Below, one piece after another: positions 24,128-31,645 of a stretch of 34,626 nucleotides of DNA. The notes under the pieces were generated by a model that was not told where the DNA came from, searched no databases, and worked only from the letters and a program-made list of their open reading frames with translations. How positions within the stretch are numbered: position 1 is the stretch's first letter; every line of letters begins with the position of its first letter. Source of the stretch: JAHDCC01 sp964551835 (lineage in GTDB: Bacteria; Actinomycetota; Acidimicrobiia; Acidimicrobiales; SZUA-35); NCBI GenBank assembly GCA_964551835.1, contig CAZKEM010000031.1, forward strand, positions 1 through 34,626, written 5' to 3'. Position numbers and translations under genes: made by a program.

Positions 24128-24964
24128 CTATCCTTCTTCGACTACCAGGTCGAATACCAGGATCCGGACTGGATCCTCGGTCAGGTTTGCCACCCAATGT
24201 TCGAGGTCAACTTGTTCCTCCCAACTATCTCCGGCAGCAAGAGAACGTGGTCCGGAAGTAATGGCGTTGGTGAACTCACCTTCGAGCACGTACCCGATTC
24301 CAGGTCGTTCTGCGTGATTATGAACGTTGGTGGCGCCGTTCGGCTCGATAGCTATTTCGCGCATACGAAATGAGACTCCGTCGGCACCTTCTATTTGTTC
24401 CCCGATATCAAACAAGCCCAATTCTTCGGGAACAAGACCTGACGTTTCGTTTGGAGCTTCGCCGTCGATTTCTATCTCTTCGCCATTCTCGGCCAGCGGC
24501 TCAGGGCTTGCGTCGGGAGTTGGAACGATGTCGACAACGATCGCCACGGCATCTTCATCCGTATGGTTCCGAATCCAATGCTCAAGATCGGCCTCTTCAA
24601 TCCAACTGTCACCAACTTCCAAGATCGTCCCTTCACCGCCATTGCGGAACTCGGTGAGGGCACCTTCAATTACGTAAAGGCCGCCCGGTCGCTCACTATG
24701 GTCGTGTAAGTTGGTGGCTGCGCCCGCCTCAAAAGTGATTCTTCTTCCCCGAAGTTCGAAACCCGCCAAGGCAGGAATTTGAGCTCCGAGATCGAACTGG
24801 TACAGGACCTCTGGAGCTAGGCCAAACGTTTCGTCAGGTGGCTCGGTGGCACTTCCGGTACTACCAGGGGTTTCACCTGAACTCCCGGAACCCGCTGAAC
24901 TGCAACTGGCTATCCCAAGCGCCAACGCAAATATAATGGCAATGATAAATTTGGTTTTCTTCAT
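24128..24964 (-). CDS. Double-cupin lipoprotein
   Basis: This 278-residue protein starts with a lipoprotein signal (KKTKFIIAIIFALALGIASC, lipid-modified C21), then a Ser/Gly/Thr-rich linker and two cupin domains (about 45-150 and 170-278). Each has the metal-binding motif (LHDHSERPG and VHNHAERPG) and a second histidine (DLEHW in both). The two halves are clearly duplicates of one another. It would sit on the outer face of the cytoplasmic membrane. The function could be binding a metal, a siderophore-like ligand or a small molecule; enzymatic activity cannot be excluded. A Fur/Zur-like box lies just upstream (24979-24993). Confidence 0.85.
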   Translation of the reverse strand: MKKTKFIIAIIFALALGIASCSSAGSGSSGETPGSTGSATEPPDETFGLAPEVLYQFDLGAQIPALAGFELRGRRITFEAGAATNLHDHSERPGGLYVIEGALTEFRNGGEGTILEVGDSWIEEADLEHWIRNHTDEDAVAIVVDIVPTPDASPEPLAENGEEIEIDGEAPNETSGLVPEELGLFDIGEQIEGADGVSFRMREIAIEPNGATNVHNHAERPGIGYVLEGEFTNAITSGPRSLAAGDSWEEQVDLEHWVANLTEDPVRILVFDLVVEEG

Positions 24965-25489
24965 AGTGTCCCCTAAAGTGATAATGGTTATCGCTATTGG
25001 CTTTGAATTGCTGCCGTCGGTATGTTAGTTCAGATGAGCGGGTGTGACCAAAATTCCCAAGCTGTGTTCAGCTAGTGGGTTCAGCAGTGTTGCGCCATCC
25101 ACCTAGGTTCGGTGATTTGGGCGAACCGAGTGGGCTCGGTTTCTATTGTTGTGTTCCAGCGGAATGCCGGACTTTAGTGAACGGAAACGGAGGGTTGTAG
25201 CTAAAACGATTTTTGCTGTTTGGTGAGACGATTTAGTGATGCATGTTCCACTAGGGGGACTATGTATTCGCAAATTGACGTGGTTACTGGAAATGTGGAA
25301 CACTGAGTACCAACGGCTGTGCAGCGGTCACAGCATCAGGCGGGGGAACATAGCGCGGACAAATAGGGCTACCACCAGGTGGTCTTCGGCGCGTGTCCTC
25401 AGTGAACCTTGTTCTCAGTGGCCTCGTCTTCGATGTTTGTCGGCACTTCGTTCCGAAGCACCAAGAAGTGGACTGGGGAGTGGGTTTTA
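24965..25489. other. Long intergenic region between cupin lipoprotein and Tad pilus operon
   Basis: It contains the Fur/Zur-like box, an AT-rich plus-strand stretch (about 25195-25230) and a GC-rich section before cpaB (25305-25489). In that section GCTGTG (25316-25321) pairs with CACAGC (25329-25334), ACCAC/GTGGT forms a hairpin near 25371-25383, and GGACA/TGTCC could enclose it. TTGACG at 25275-25280 is a possible -35 of the pilus operon. The direct repeat TCAGTG occurs at about 25399 and 25415. No gene is seen. Confidence 0.5.
24979..24993 (-). promoter_or_regulatory. Fur/Zur-like operator upstream of the double-cupin lipoprotein
   Basis: TGATAATGGTTATCG has the 7-1-7 symmetry of Fur-family boxes (TGATAATnATTATCA) with two departures. 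It lies 15 bases before the start codon, immediately upstream of an AGGGGA ribosome site, where bound repressor would block expression. This suggests metal control. Which metal cannot be said. Confidence 0.5.
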
Positions 25490-26158
25490 ATGGCTGGAAT
25501 AGCTGGCAGTACAATGCAGCGGCGGAGTTCTGTCGAATCTGGGGTGGCGGTACAAGTCCCCCAAATAAAACAGCGGGGGCGCCGTCGATCGTTGTGGATT
25601 ACGGCTGGAGTTGGTGCGGTTTCAGCCCTACTGATGGTGGTTGCGCTTCAGGCCTATTCCAAACGGGTGCCCGTCGTTGTCGCCAACGGTGAAATCGAGC
25701 GTGGTCAGGTCGTCGATGTCGGAGACGTCAAGGTCGTTGAGCTGTCCGGGGTCAGTGGACTTAACACCTACAACAACCCAAACGACCTCGTCGGCAAGAT
25801 TGCGACTGTCTCCCTCGTCGATGGCGACGTTTTATCGTCATCCACGGTTTCGGAAACGATTGGCTTAGGCGACGACCAGTCGGTCACAGGTTTGGTGGTT
25901 GGTCCGGGCCAGTACCCAACCAAAGATCTGAAGCCCGGTGACCTAGTCGACGTGATTGCGGCGGGTTCGACCGACGATGGCGGTGGTACCCGGCTCGCCA
26001 GCGGGGTCCGAATCCATGCGGTTTTACAGCCCGAGGATGTTGGCTCTCGAACCGACCTGTTGGTGTCGGTGGTACTCGACGACGACCAGGCGACAGCGGT
26101 TGCGGCCCAAGTCGAACAACCCGGCGGTATTCGCCTGACATTGCGAGGTGGGAAATGA
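25490..26158 (+). CDS. cpaB: CpaB-like Tad pilus assembly protein
   Basis: 222 residues from the ATG at 25490, with GGGAGTGGG as ribosome site. A basic N-terminus (QIKQRGRRRS) precedes one membrane helix (about 36-55). The outer part holds a SAF domain (VPVVVANGEIERGQVVDVGDVKVVELSG) and the RcpC/CpaB beta-region (VTGLVVGPGQYPTKDLKPGDLVDVIA). It is thought to act at the outer side of the Tad machine. First gene of the operon; its stop overlaps the next start as ATGA. Confidence 0.88.
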   Translation: MAGIAGSTMQRRSSVESGVAVQVPQIKQRGRRRSLWITAGVGAVSALLMVVALQAYSKRVPVVVANGEIERGQVVDVGDVKVVELSGVSGLNTYNNPNDLVGKIATVSLVDGDVLSSSTVSETIGLGDDQSVTGLVVGPGQYPTKDLKPGDLVDVIAAGSTDDGGGTRLASGVRIHAVLQPEDVGSRTDLLVSVVLDDDQATAVAAQVEQPGGIRLTLRGGK

Positions 26159-26991
26159 CAGTAATCGGGGTCATTACTATAGGTCCGGCCGCGCCTGCCG
26201 ACTTTGGGGTAACAATGGCTGGCGCTGCCGTCGGGCATCAGCTCGGCTTGTTGTCTTCCTGGAGCCGCAAGAGTAAGCCAACAGAGAACATTCCGTTGGC
26301 AGCGTGCCGCACCGTATATATCGAGGCCTCCCCTCAAGGCGGTTCGATCAGAACAATTTTCGGCCTCCGCGTTCCAGACCACGGCACCGGCCTGCAAACC
26401 TTCGCCAGTCAAGCCGTTGATCCAACTATGAATGGATCGTTGGATTGGCGGACATCAGCTGAGCAACTTCCAGGCGGGACTCCGTTTTTGGATTGCCCAG
26501 CCGATCCGGCGGCCTCCGCCCTGCTGCTCTCCAATTCTGGACCAGCGACAGTTGGGAGGTTAGCGGCGACCCCCGACCTAGCGGTCGTCGATTTTGGAGA
26601 ACCGTACTTTGGGTCTCCGGCATTGAAATGCCTCCAGCTAGCTTCATTTGTTTTGGTCGTGATCACTTCAGCTCGTCCAGTTCTCGCCCGGGCCGTGAGC
26701 CATACGGTTGGTTTGCTGCAGGACACGGTCCAGCCAGGAAAGCTTGCGTTCGTTATTCGTGGCGACGCAAACGACCCGAAGCCTGATGGTCAGGCGCTCC
26801 AACAGGTCTTGCCCGCACCGGTCTCGCTTGTCGTTCCTTACGACCCGAAAGCGGCGATCGGTTCGGTTAGAAAAGACAAGACTCGCGAATCATCGTTAGC
26901 TGTTCGAGCGATTAGAAGCTACACGGCCAAATTGATGGATAGCAACGCGTCGATTGGGGGTGTCGGGTGGAACCAGCCAATTCCGCATTAA
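26155..26991 (+). CDS. TadZ/CpaE-like MinD-fold protein without a P-loop
   Basis: This 278-residue protein occupies the position of TadZ/CpaE. The sequence keeps MinD-fold signatures such as MTVIGVITIGPA at the start, DLAVVDFGEPYFGSPAL (equivalent to the DxP region), LASFVLVVITSARPVLARA and KLAFVIRGDANDP. However, the N-terminal deviant Walker A (KGGxGKT) is missing: the segment reads GPAAPADFGVTMAGAAVGHQLG. It is therefore unlikely to bind ATP in the usual way and may serve as a polar anchor or adaptor. Some TadZ proteins also lack standard Walker residues. The start overlaps the cpaB stop (ATGA) and the end overlaps the next gene by 25 bases. Confidence 0.65.
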   Translation: MTVIGVITIGPAAPADFGVTMAGAAVGHQLGLLSSWSRKSKPTENIPLAACRTVYIEASPQGGSIRTIFGLRVPDHGTGLQTFASQAVDPTMNGSLDWRTSAEQLPGGTPFLDCPADPAASALLLSNSGPATVGRLAATPDLAVVDFGEPYFGSPALKCLQLASFVLVVITSARPVLARAVSHTVGLLQDTVQPGKLAFVIRGDANDPKPDGQALQQVLPAPVSLVVPYDPKAAIGSVRKDKTRESSLAVRAIRSYTAKLMDSNASIGGVGWNQPIPH

Positions 26992-28301
26992 GGTCGGCGC
27001 TGTGTAGCAACGACGAGTTCGAGGACATGGTTGAACAACTACGAGACGATGGCCTTGAAGCGACGCGCGAAAAAGTAGATCTCGGGTACGAGGGGAGGCG
27101 AGCAGTTTTTGTATCGGTGGCGGCTGAGATAGTACGCCGCCATATCGGCACAGTAATGACTCGACGCCCCCTCGAAGTCGGACAAAACGCCGAACGGGAA
27201 CTACTCAAAGACCTGGTCGATGCCGCGCTCGGGCTGTGGGAGTACAACCAGATCCAAAAGATTGGGGCCGGAACCTCCAGCAATATTCAGGTACTCGGCA
27301 CCAAAAAAATTGTCATCGAACACACCTCGGGTAAAAGAACGGCGATCGGGAGTGTTTTTAGCACGGTAAAAGAAATGCAGGAATGGGTTCGTCGAATCGC
27401 CCGAACATTCGGCAACGGTGAATCGTTTGACCGCGCTCAGCCTTCGGTCGACCTGTATCTTCCCCCAGGGGTTCGGTTCAACGCTGCGTTCGAAGAAAAC
27501 TACGGCTGTGTCGTTTCGCTGCGGTTCACCAACTTCGATATCCAATCGTTGAAGTCCCTCGTCCAGCTCGGATCTCTATCGCCGGATGAAGCATCGTTTC
27601 TTCGGGCCTGTGTTCTCGCCCGACAAAACGTCGTAATCTCTGGCGCAACAAACTCGGGCAAGACGACCCTGATGCGCGCCATGTTGGCCGAAACGCCGCC
27701 GTTCGAAACGATCGTCACCATCGAAGACAGTCAAGAACTCGAACTAGACAAGTTCGTACAGCCCGACGTCGCGGTTTTGCAAATGCTTGAACAACAGGCC
27801 AATATTGACGGCCACGGCGAAGTGTCGAGTAGCTTCCTCTTCCGATCGAGTCTACGCATGAGACCCGACCGAACAGTTGTCGGAGAAAGTCGCGGTCCGG
27901 TCGTTCTCGAATTTCTACAAGCTATTAACTCAGGCCAAGACGGCGCAATGACAACCCTGCACGCCACCGGCCCGCAAGCGATGGTGACGAGAATGGTCCG
28001 TTGCGCCGATGGTGAGGCGTCGCATGCGGCAGTCGTAGCTGACATAAGAACGGGTCTAGATTTTGTCGTCCAAATAGATCGCAACGAAGACTCGGGAAAG
28101 CGTTACCTATCTGGGATTTATCAGGTCGACCCGACCCATGAGCCAGAACCCCGGATCAGATTCACCGACATTTTCAGCGGAGACGGTGCCGGACCATCGA
28201 AGTTCGTGACCAACCCCGTTGGGTTCGCTGGCCGCCGGCTCAGAGCAGTCGGATGGGAACAACCCTTGCCGGCAACCCAACCAGTGATGAGGTCGGTATG
28301 A
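26967..28301 (+). CDS. cpaF: CpaF/TadA secretion ATPase
   Basis: This 444-residue hexameric motor powers pilus assembly (and, in some Tad systems, retraction). From the GTG at 26967 the N-terminal domain runs to about 150. The C-terminal RecA-like ATPase contains Walker A (GATNSGKTT, about 225-233), the Asp box (TIVTIEDSQELEL), Walker B/His-box equivalents (RTVVGESRGPVVLEFLQAINSGQDGAMTTLHA). The GESRG segment has Ser where most CpaF have Val (GEVRG). The last 80 residues are less conserved. The start overlaps the previous gene and the stop overlaps tadB. Confidence 0.93.
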   Translation: MEPANSALRSALCSNDEFEDMVEQLRDDGLEATREKVDLGYEGRRAVFVSVAAEIVRRHIGTVMTRRPLEVGQNAERELLKDLVDAALGLWEYNQIQKIGAGTSSNIQVLGTKKIVIEHTSGKRTAIGSVFSTVKEMQEWVRRIARTFGNGESFDRAQPSVDLYLPPGVRFNAAFEENYGCVVSLRFTNFDIQSLKSLVQLGSLSPDEASFLRACVLARQNVVISGATNSGKTTLMRAMLAETPPFETIVTIEDSQELELDKFVQPDVAVLQMLEQQANIDGHGEVSSSFLFRSSLRMRPDRTVVGESRGPVVLEFLQAINSGQDGAMTTLHATGPQAMVTRMVRCADGEASHAAVVADIRTGLDFVVQIDRNEDSGKRYLSGIYQVDPTHEPEPRIRFTDIFSGDGAGPSKFVTNPVGFAGRRLRAVGWEQPLPATQPVMRSV

Positions 28302-29188
28302 TCCTCCTAACGCTCCTCGCCGCAGCAACCGGTAGTGCACTCTGCCTTTTTGTATCGGGTTTGCTAGGGGCCGACATCTCGTTTTGGGAATCTTTCACGA
28401 GGCCAACGGGTACGAGTTCGGCACCCAGCAGGCTGCCGACGGCGATGATCGCCGCAGTCGCAGCGGTGTTAGTAATCGTCCTATCCGGTGCGATCGTTGC
28501 TGGTCTGTCCGTAGGTGCGGTGGTCTATGGGCTGCCACAACTCATCGAACACCGTCGAGCTGGGAAACTGGAGTTGGACCGAATCGACGCAATGGCCACC
28601 TTTGCGTCACAAATGGCGCAGGGCTTTGGCGGAGGAACCGGCCTGGCCAAGACGGTGATCGAGGCATCGGTACACCCGCCCGAAGCAATCCGTGACGAAG
28701 TCACGCAACTTCGAGCCCAGCTTGAAGCATCCGAATTCTCGACTGCGTTGGAGTCCTTTGCGTTCAACATGGGCACGCCATACGCGGCAAAACTGGCAGC
28801 GAACCTGATAGCAGCGGAACAGGAACACGCTACGGCGTTACAGCAACGACTGATCCGAATCGCCGATGGAGCGCAAGAGACAGCTGCGATAAGTCGCCTA
28901 GTACGGCGAGAACGCAGCCAACAATCGTTCCAAGTAAAGGCGATCACGGTCGTCTTGGGGTTGGTAGTTGCCGGTGTGTTGCTGACGTCGCCGGAAATCG
29001 TGGAGATCTTTAGCGGCTCACTCACTGGCGAATTGAAATTCGCAATAGTCGCTGGCTCGGCCCTCGTCGCTTGGATCATCTCTGAACGTCTCGACGAGAA
29101 CGTTGCCTTGGAAGAGTTCACGCTTCGAACCGACGAGGTTGTCGCAACTGTCAAAGTCGGTGTTGACGGAATGGAGCAAACCAGATGA
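28298..29188 (+). CDS. tadB: TadB-like type II secretion platform protein
   Basis: 296 residues from the ATG at 28298 (ATGA overlap with cpaF). It has N-terminal membrane helices (about 3-25 and 48-76), a cytoplasmic T2SSF domain with MATFASQMAQGFGGGTGLAKTVIEA and helical repeats (LIRIADGAQETAAISRLVRRERSQQSFQVKAITVVLG), then C-terminal helices. Together with TadC it forms the inner-membrane platform turned by CpaF. The upstream in-frame codon at 28253 is not needed. Confidence 0.88.
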   Translation: MILLTLLAAATGSALCLFVSGLLGADISFWESFTRPTGTSSAPSRLPTAMIAAVAAVLVIVLSGAIVAGLSVGAVVYGLPQLIEHRRAGKLELDRIDAMATFASQMAQGFGGGTGLAKTVIEASVHPPEAIRDEVTQLRAQLEASEFSTALESFAFNMGTPYAAKLAANLIAAEQEHATALQQRLIRIADGAQETAAISRLVRRERSQQSFQVKAITVVLGLVVAGVLLTSPEIVEIFSGSLTGELKFAIVAGSALVAWIISERLDENVALEEFTLRTDEVVATVKVGVDGMEQTR

Positions 29189-30015
29189 TTCTCCTTGCGG
29201 CACTTGCCGCGATATGTAGCGGATCGATTGTTTCTCTGCTTTTTTTGTGGCAACAACCCAAGCTGTCGCTACTCGTCGAAGAAGCGACGTCTCCCCTGGA
29301 TCGTCGAGAACAAATCGGCCGACAACTCTCCGAAACGAAAGGTTGGGGACTGCCCGACGATGTCAAGGCCGACTTGTGGTTAGCAGCTAAACACCCAAAC
29401 CGGTTTCTTTATGAACGGCTAATTGCGTTGCTTGGGATGACGACCGTCGGAGTTCTCATCGGTTGGATTCTCGGTGGAACGTTCCTCGTCATATCGCTCG
29501 GAGGCGTAGGGGGCTATATCGGCTGGATATTACCTCAACGCATATTGGGTGCCGAAGTCGCCACGAAGCGCCAAGAGTTATTGAGCGCGCTAGCTTTTTG
29601 GGCAGAGCTGATAGCGGCGTCTGTTGGCGGCGCTCGAGCGGTTGGCATAGCAGCGAAGACGTCTGCCGAACGGGGTGAAGGCTGGGCATGGGACCTATTT
29701 CGCGACGCCTGTAATCGAGCCGACAGCACCAACTTGACTCTGCCCCAGCTTTTACGCAAGTCTGCCACCAACGCCGGATTGCCCGAGTTGGCAGCCTTCG
29801 CAGAATCGATCGAAGCGTCTACCGAACGAGGTGCAGTCGTTCGCGAAGCGATGGACAACCAGGCGGCAGTGCTTCGCAAGAAAGTGCACGACCAACAGAA
29901 GTTGTCGGCCAGCAATCGGAGCAACGTCATGGTCCTCCCGGTCGGGCTTTTGTTCGGCGGGTTCATCGCATTTCTCTTCTTCATCGTCGTTGAAAGTCTT
30001 TCAATTGCCTTCTAA
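29185..30015 (+). CDS. tadC: TadC-like type II secretion platform protein
   Basis: This 276-residue protein has an N-terminal helix (1-25), a basic loop, two helices in the middle (about 72-115), a cytoplasmic T2SSF domain (LSALAFWAELIAASVGGARAVGIAAKTSAERGEGWAW ... LRKSATNAGLPELAAFAESIEASTERGAVVREAMDNQAAVLRKKVHDQQKL) and a C-terminal helix (VLPVGLLFGGFIAFLFFIVV). It is TadB's partner. ATGA overlap with tadB. Confidence 0.9.
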   Translation: MILLAALAAICSGSIVSLLFLWQQPKLSLLVEEATSPLDRREQIGRQLSETKGWGLPDDVKADLWLAAKHPNRFLYERLIALLGMTTVGVLIGWILGGTFLVISLGGVGGYIGWILPQRILGAEVATKRQELLSALAFWAELIAASVGGARAVGIAAKTSAERGEGWAWDLFRDACNRADSTNLTLPQLLRKSATNAGLPELAAFAESIEASTERGAVVREAMDNQAAVLRKKVHDQQKLSASNRSNVMVLPVGLLFGGFIAFLFFIVVESLSIAF

Positions 30016-30042
30016 CCCAAGTCCAGACAAAAGGAAAAACAA

Positions 30043-30243
30043 ATGAACATGAAAGTACTCAAATTGTATGTTCGGATCAGTACCGAATGCCGGAGTTTCT
30101 GTGCCGACGACGAAGGGGTAATAAGTACCGAGACGGCGATTGTAGGGGCCGTTGTCTTGGCGGCCGCCGTCGCTGTGGCCGCAAAATTTTCCGGGCTGTT
30201 CGACCAGGCGGTGAAGAAGATCCCTGAGACTATTGACTCGTGA
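30043..30243 (+). CDS. flp: Flp-like major pilin precursor
   Basis: This 66-residue protein has a long basic leader (25 residues), then DDEG and a hydrophobic helix (VISTETAIVGAVVLAAAVAVAAKF). The prepilin cleavage would be after G25 (G|VISTE), placing E30 at position +5, which is the class III/Flp signature. The mature pilin of 41 residues fits the very short Flp/Tad type. A good ribosome site (AAAGGAAAAACAA) precedes the ATG. It is the only gene in the operon with a clear intergenic gap before it (27 bases), which could allow extra expression. It lacks the Y after E5 common in Flp (here T). Confidence 0.8.
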   Translation: MNMKVLKLYVRISTECRSFCADDEGVISTETAIVGAVVLAAAVAVAAKFSGLFDQAVKKIPETIDS

Positions 30244-30629
30244 TCTTCCGAGGTCGAAACGCTAACGACGACGGGTTCACCAGTATTGAGGCGGCCTTGG
30301 TGGTCCCAACTGTGCTGTTGATGATGTTGCTGATGGTCCAAACACTATTTGCTGTGCTGCAGAATCGGAGCGTACAGTTCGCCGCCGAACAAGGCGCCGA
30401 TGCTGCGGCCCGATATGAGGCGACGGACGGGGACGGCCTTCAAGCAGCGAACGACATTTTGGACCAACTTGGGGTCGACGATGCGACCATCCAGACCAGT
30501 CGCGGAGTTGACACCGTTGAAGTCACCGTCGAAGCGCAGATACCCAAGATTATCCCGTTGGAAATGACGGTTTCGGCGACAGCTTCAGCTCCTATCGAAG
30601 AATTCCTCGAGTTGGGGGAACGTTCGTGA
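30240..30629 (+). CDS. TadE-like minor pilin
   Basis: This 129-residue protein starts GTG (GTGA overlap with the Flp gene). It has a short leader, DDG and a hydrophobic segment, FTSIEAALVVPTVLLMMLLMVQTLF; cleavage after G12 gives E17 at +5. The outer part has the TadE pattern (NRSVQFAAEQGADAAARYEATDGDGLQAANDIL) followed by a beta-rich end. Probably a pseudopilin that starts or tips the pilus. Confidence 0.82.
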   Translation: MIFRGRNANDDGFTSIEAALVVPTVLLMMLLMVQTLFAVLQNRSVQFAAEQGADAAARYEATDGDGLQAANDILDQLGVDDATIQTSRGVDTVEVTVEAQIPKIIPLEMTVSATASAPIEEFLELGERS

Positions 30630-31045
30630 CGATTAGACCGAAGTCCGATGATGGTCTTATTGCGACCTCGGCCGCAATAACGATGGGAATCCTCTTTCTG
30701 GGATGCCTTTCCATGGCCATCGTCCTTTTAGCTTCGGTCGAAGCTTCCTCTGCTGCAGATGCGGCCGCACAAGCTGGGGCGCGGGCGGCTACCCGTGAGC
30801 AGACTCCGGACGGTGCCCGAACAGCCGCCGAAAGAGTCGTCCAGCAAAACACGGAAAGCGACTTCGTTACCTGTCAGATCGCCGAGATCGAAGTTGGCGA
30901 AATGAGCCCCGGGCAGAGCGTTGTAGTTAACGTGACGTGTGATTCGGCTGACGCTGGGTTCGGCGGGTTCTTTACCCTCGGTCGTTCCTACGACGCCGAA
31001 GCGGTGGAAGTGGTCGATGCGTATCGAAGCGGAGAGCCTAGCTAG
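30626..31045 (+). CDS. TadE/Rv3654c-like pilin-related protein lacking Glu5
   Basis: This 139-residue protein starts GTG (GTGA overlap). The leader ends SDDG and the helix is LIATSAAITMGILFLGCLSMAIVLLASVEASSAADAAAQAGARAA. The residue equivalent to +5 is S15, not Glu. The ADAAAQAGARAAT motif matches the Rv3654c-type TadE-like proteins found in actinobacterial Tad clusters. The outer part has two cysteines (TCQ, TCD) that may form a disulphide. Confidence 0.75.
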   Translation: MTIRPKSDDGLIATSAAITMGILFLGCLSMAIVLLASVEASSAADAAAQAGARAATREQTPDGARTAAERVVQQNTESDFVTCQIAEIEVGEMSPGQSVVVNVTCDSADAGFGGFFTLGRSYDAEAVEVVDAYRSGEPS

Positions 31046-31047
31046 CG

Positions 31048-31467
31048 ATGCGAATAGGTTGGCAGATGCAGAGAAAAACATTGCTCGACGATCGGGGTTC
31101 GATGCCCGTCGTTGCGGCCATTTTCGCAGTAGCGTTCGTGGCCGCGTTAACCGTGGTCATAAACCACCATCAATATTTACAGGGTTTGGCTCAAGCACGA
31201 GAAGTGTCGTTCAATGCTGCTAGAGCTGCGAGCCAGCAGCTCGACAACAACACCCTGTTCAACGACAATGAACCAGTCATCGACTCCGGTGAAGCCCTTC
31301 TCGCGGCCGAGGAAATCGTTGCCGGTTACCCTGATGCATCAATCGAGTCTCTCGATGTTGGCGGGAGCGAAATTGAGATAGTGGTCGTTGTTCAAGTGAA
31401 TGGAATACTGGGCAGCAAAACTTTTGAAAGTACGGGGAGGGCGACAGCCGTCGACCCGAACCGGTAG
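31048..31467 (+). CDS. Third pilin-like protein, lacking Glu5
   Basis: This 139-residue protein has a leader ending LLDDRG, then SMPVVAAIFAVAFVAALTVVINHHQYLQGLAQAREVSFNAARAASQQL. The +5 position is V22. Downstream is a beta-rich outer domain without cysteines (ASIESLDVGGSEIEIVVVVQVNGILGSKTFESTGRATAV). GGAGAG upstream of the ATG acts as ribosome site, two bases after the previous stop. Compared with TadE it has the same size and outline. It may be a TadF- or TadG-like tip component. Confidence 0.72.
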   Translation: MRIGWQMQRKTLLDDRGSMPVVAAIFAVAFVAALTVVINHHQYLQGLAQAREVSFNAARAASQQLDNNTLFNDNEPVIDSGEALLAAEEIVAGYPDASIESLDVGGSEIEIVVVVQVNGILGSKTFESTGRATAVDPNR

Positions 31468-31495
31468 CGGTATGTCGAAATTATGGGAGGGACCT

Positions 31496-31645
31496 ATGAA
31501 GTCTAGAATGTTTGGAAATTGGCTTAGAGCGGGTGTGGTGTTTGTCGCGTTGGCTTTTGTGGTTGCGTCGTGTTCGGGGTCGGAGGGTTCCGAGGGTACG
31601 ACAGCGGGTCCGGTAGAGACAGAAGGGTTGGGTCTAAACACATGA
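31496..31645 (+). CDS. Small lipoprotein in the Tad operon
   Basis: This 49-residue protein starts at the ATG at 31496 with a strong GGGAGGG ribosome site. The basic N-terminus and hydrophobic segment end in the lipobox FVVASC (C26), leaving a mature chain of only 24 residues, mostly Ser/Gly/Glu/Thr. It overlaps the next start as ATGA. No function can be read. It is placed where other Tad clusters carry a TadD- or RcpB-like envelope lipoprotein, but is much shorter. Confidence 0.6.
   Translation: MKSRMFGNWLRAGVVFVALAFVVASCSGSEGSEGTTAGPVETEGLGLNT

Noticed and set aside
25103..25303. 66-residue minus-strand reading frame in the Tad upstream region
   Set aside because: No ribosome site, no domain, basic low-complexity composition; probably non-coding.
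25335..25400. c-di-AMP (ydaO) riboswitch before the Tad operon
   Set aside because: GGCGGGGGAAC matches one piece of the consensus, but the CAGCTAAC-type 3' motif and flanking stems are absent.
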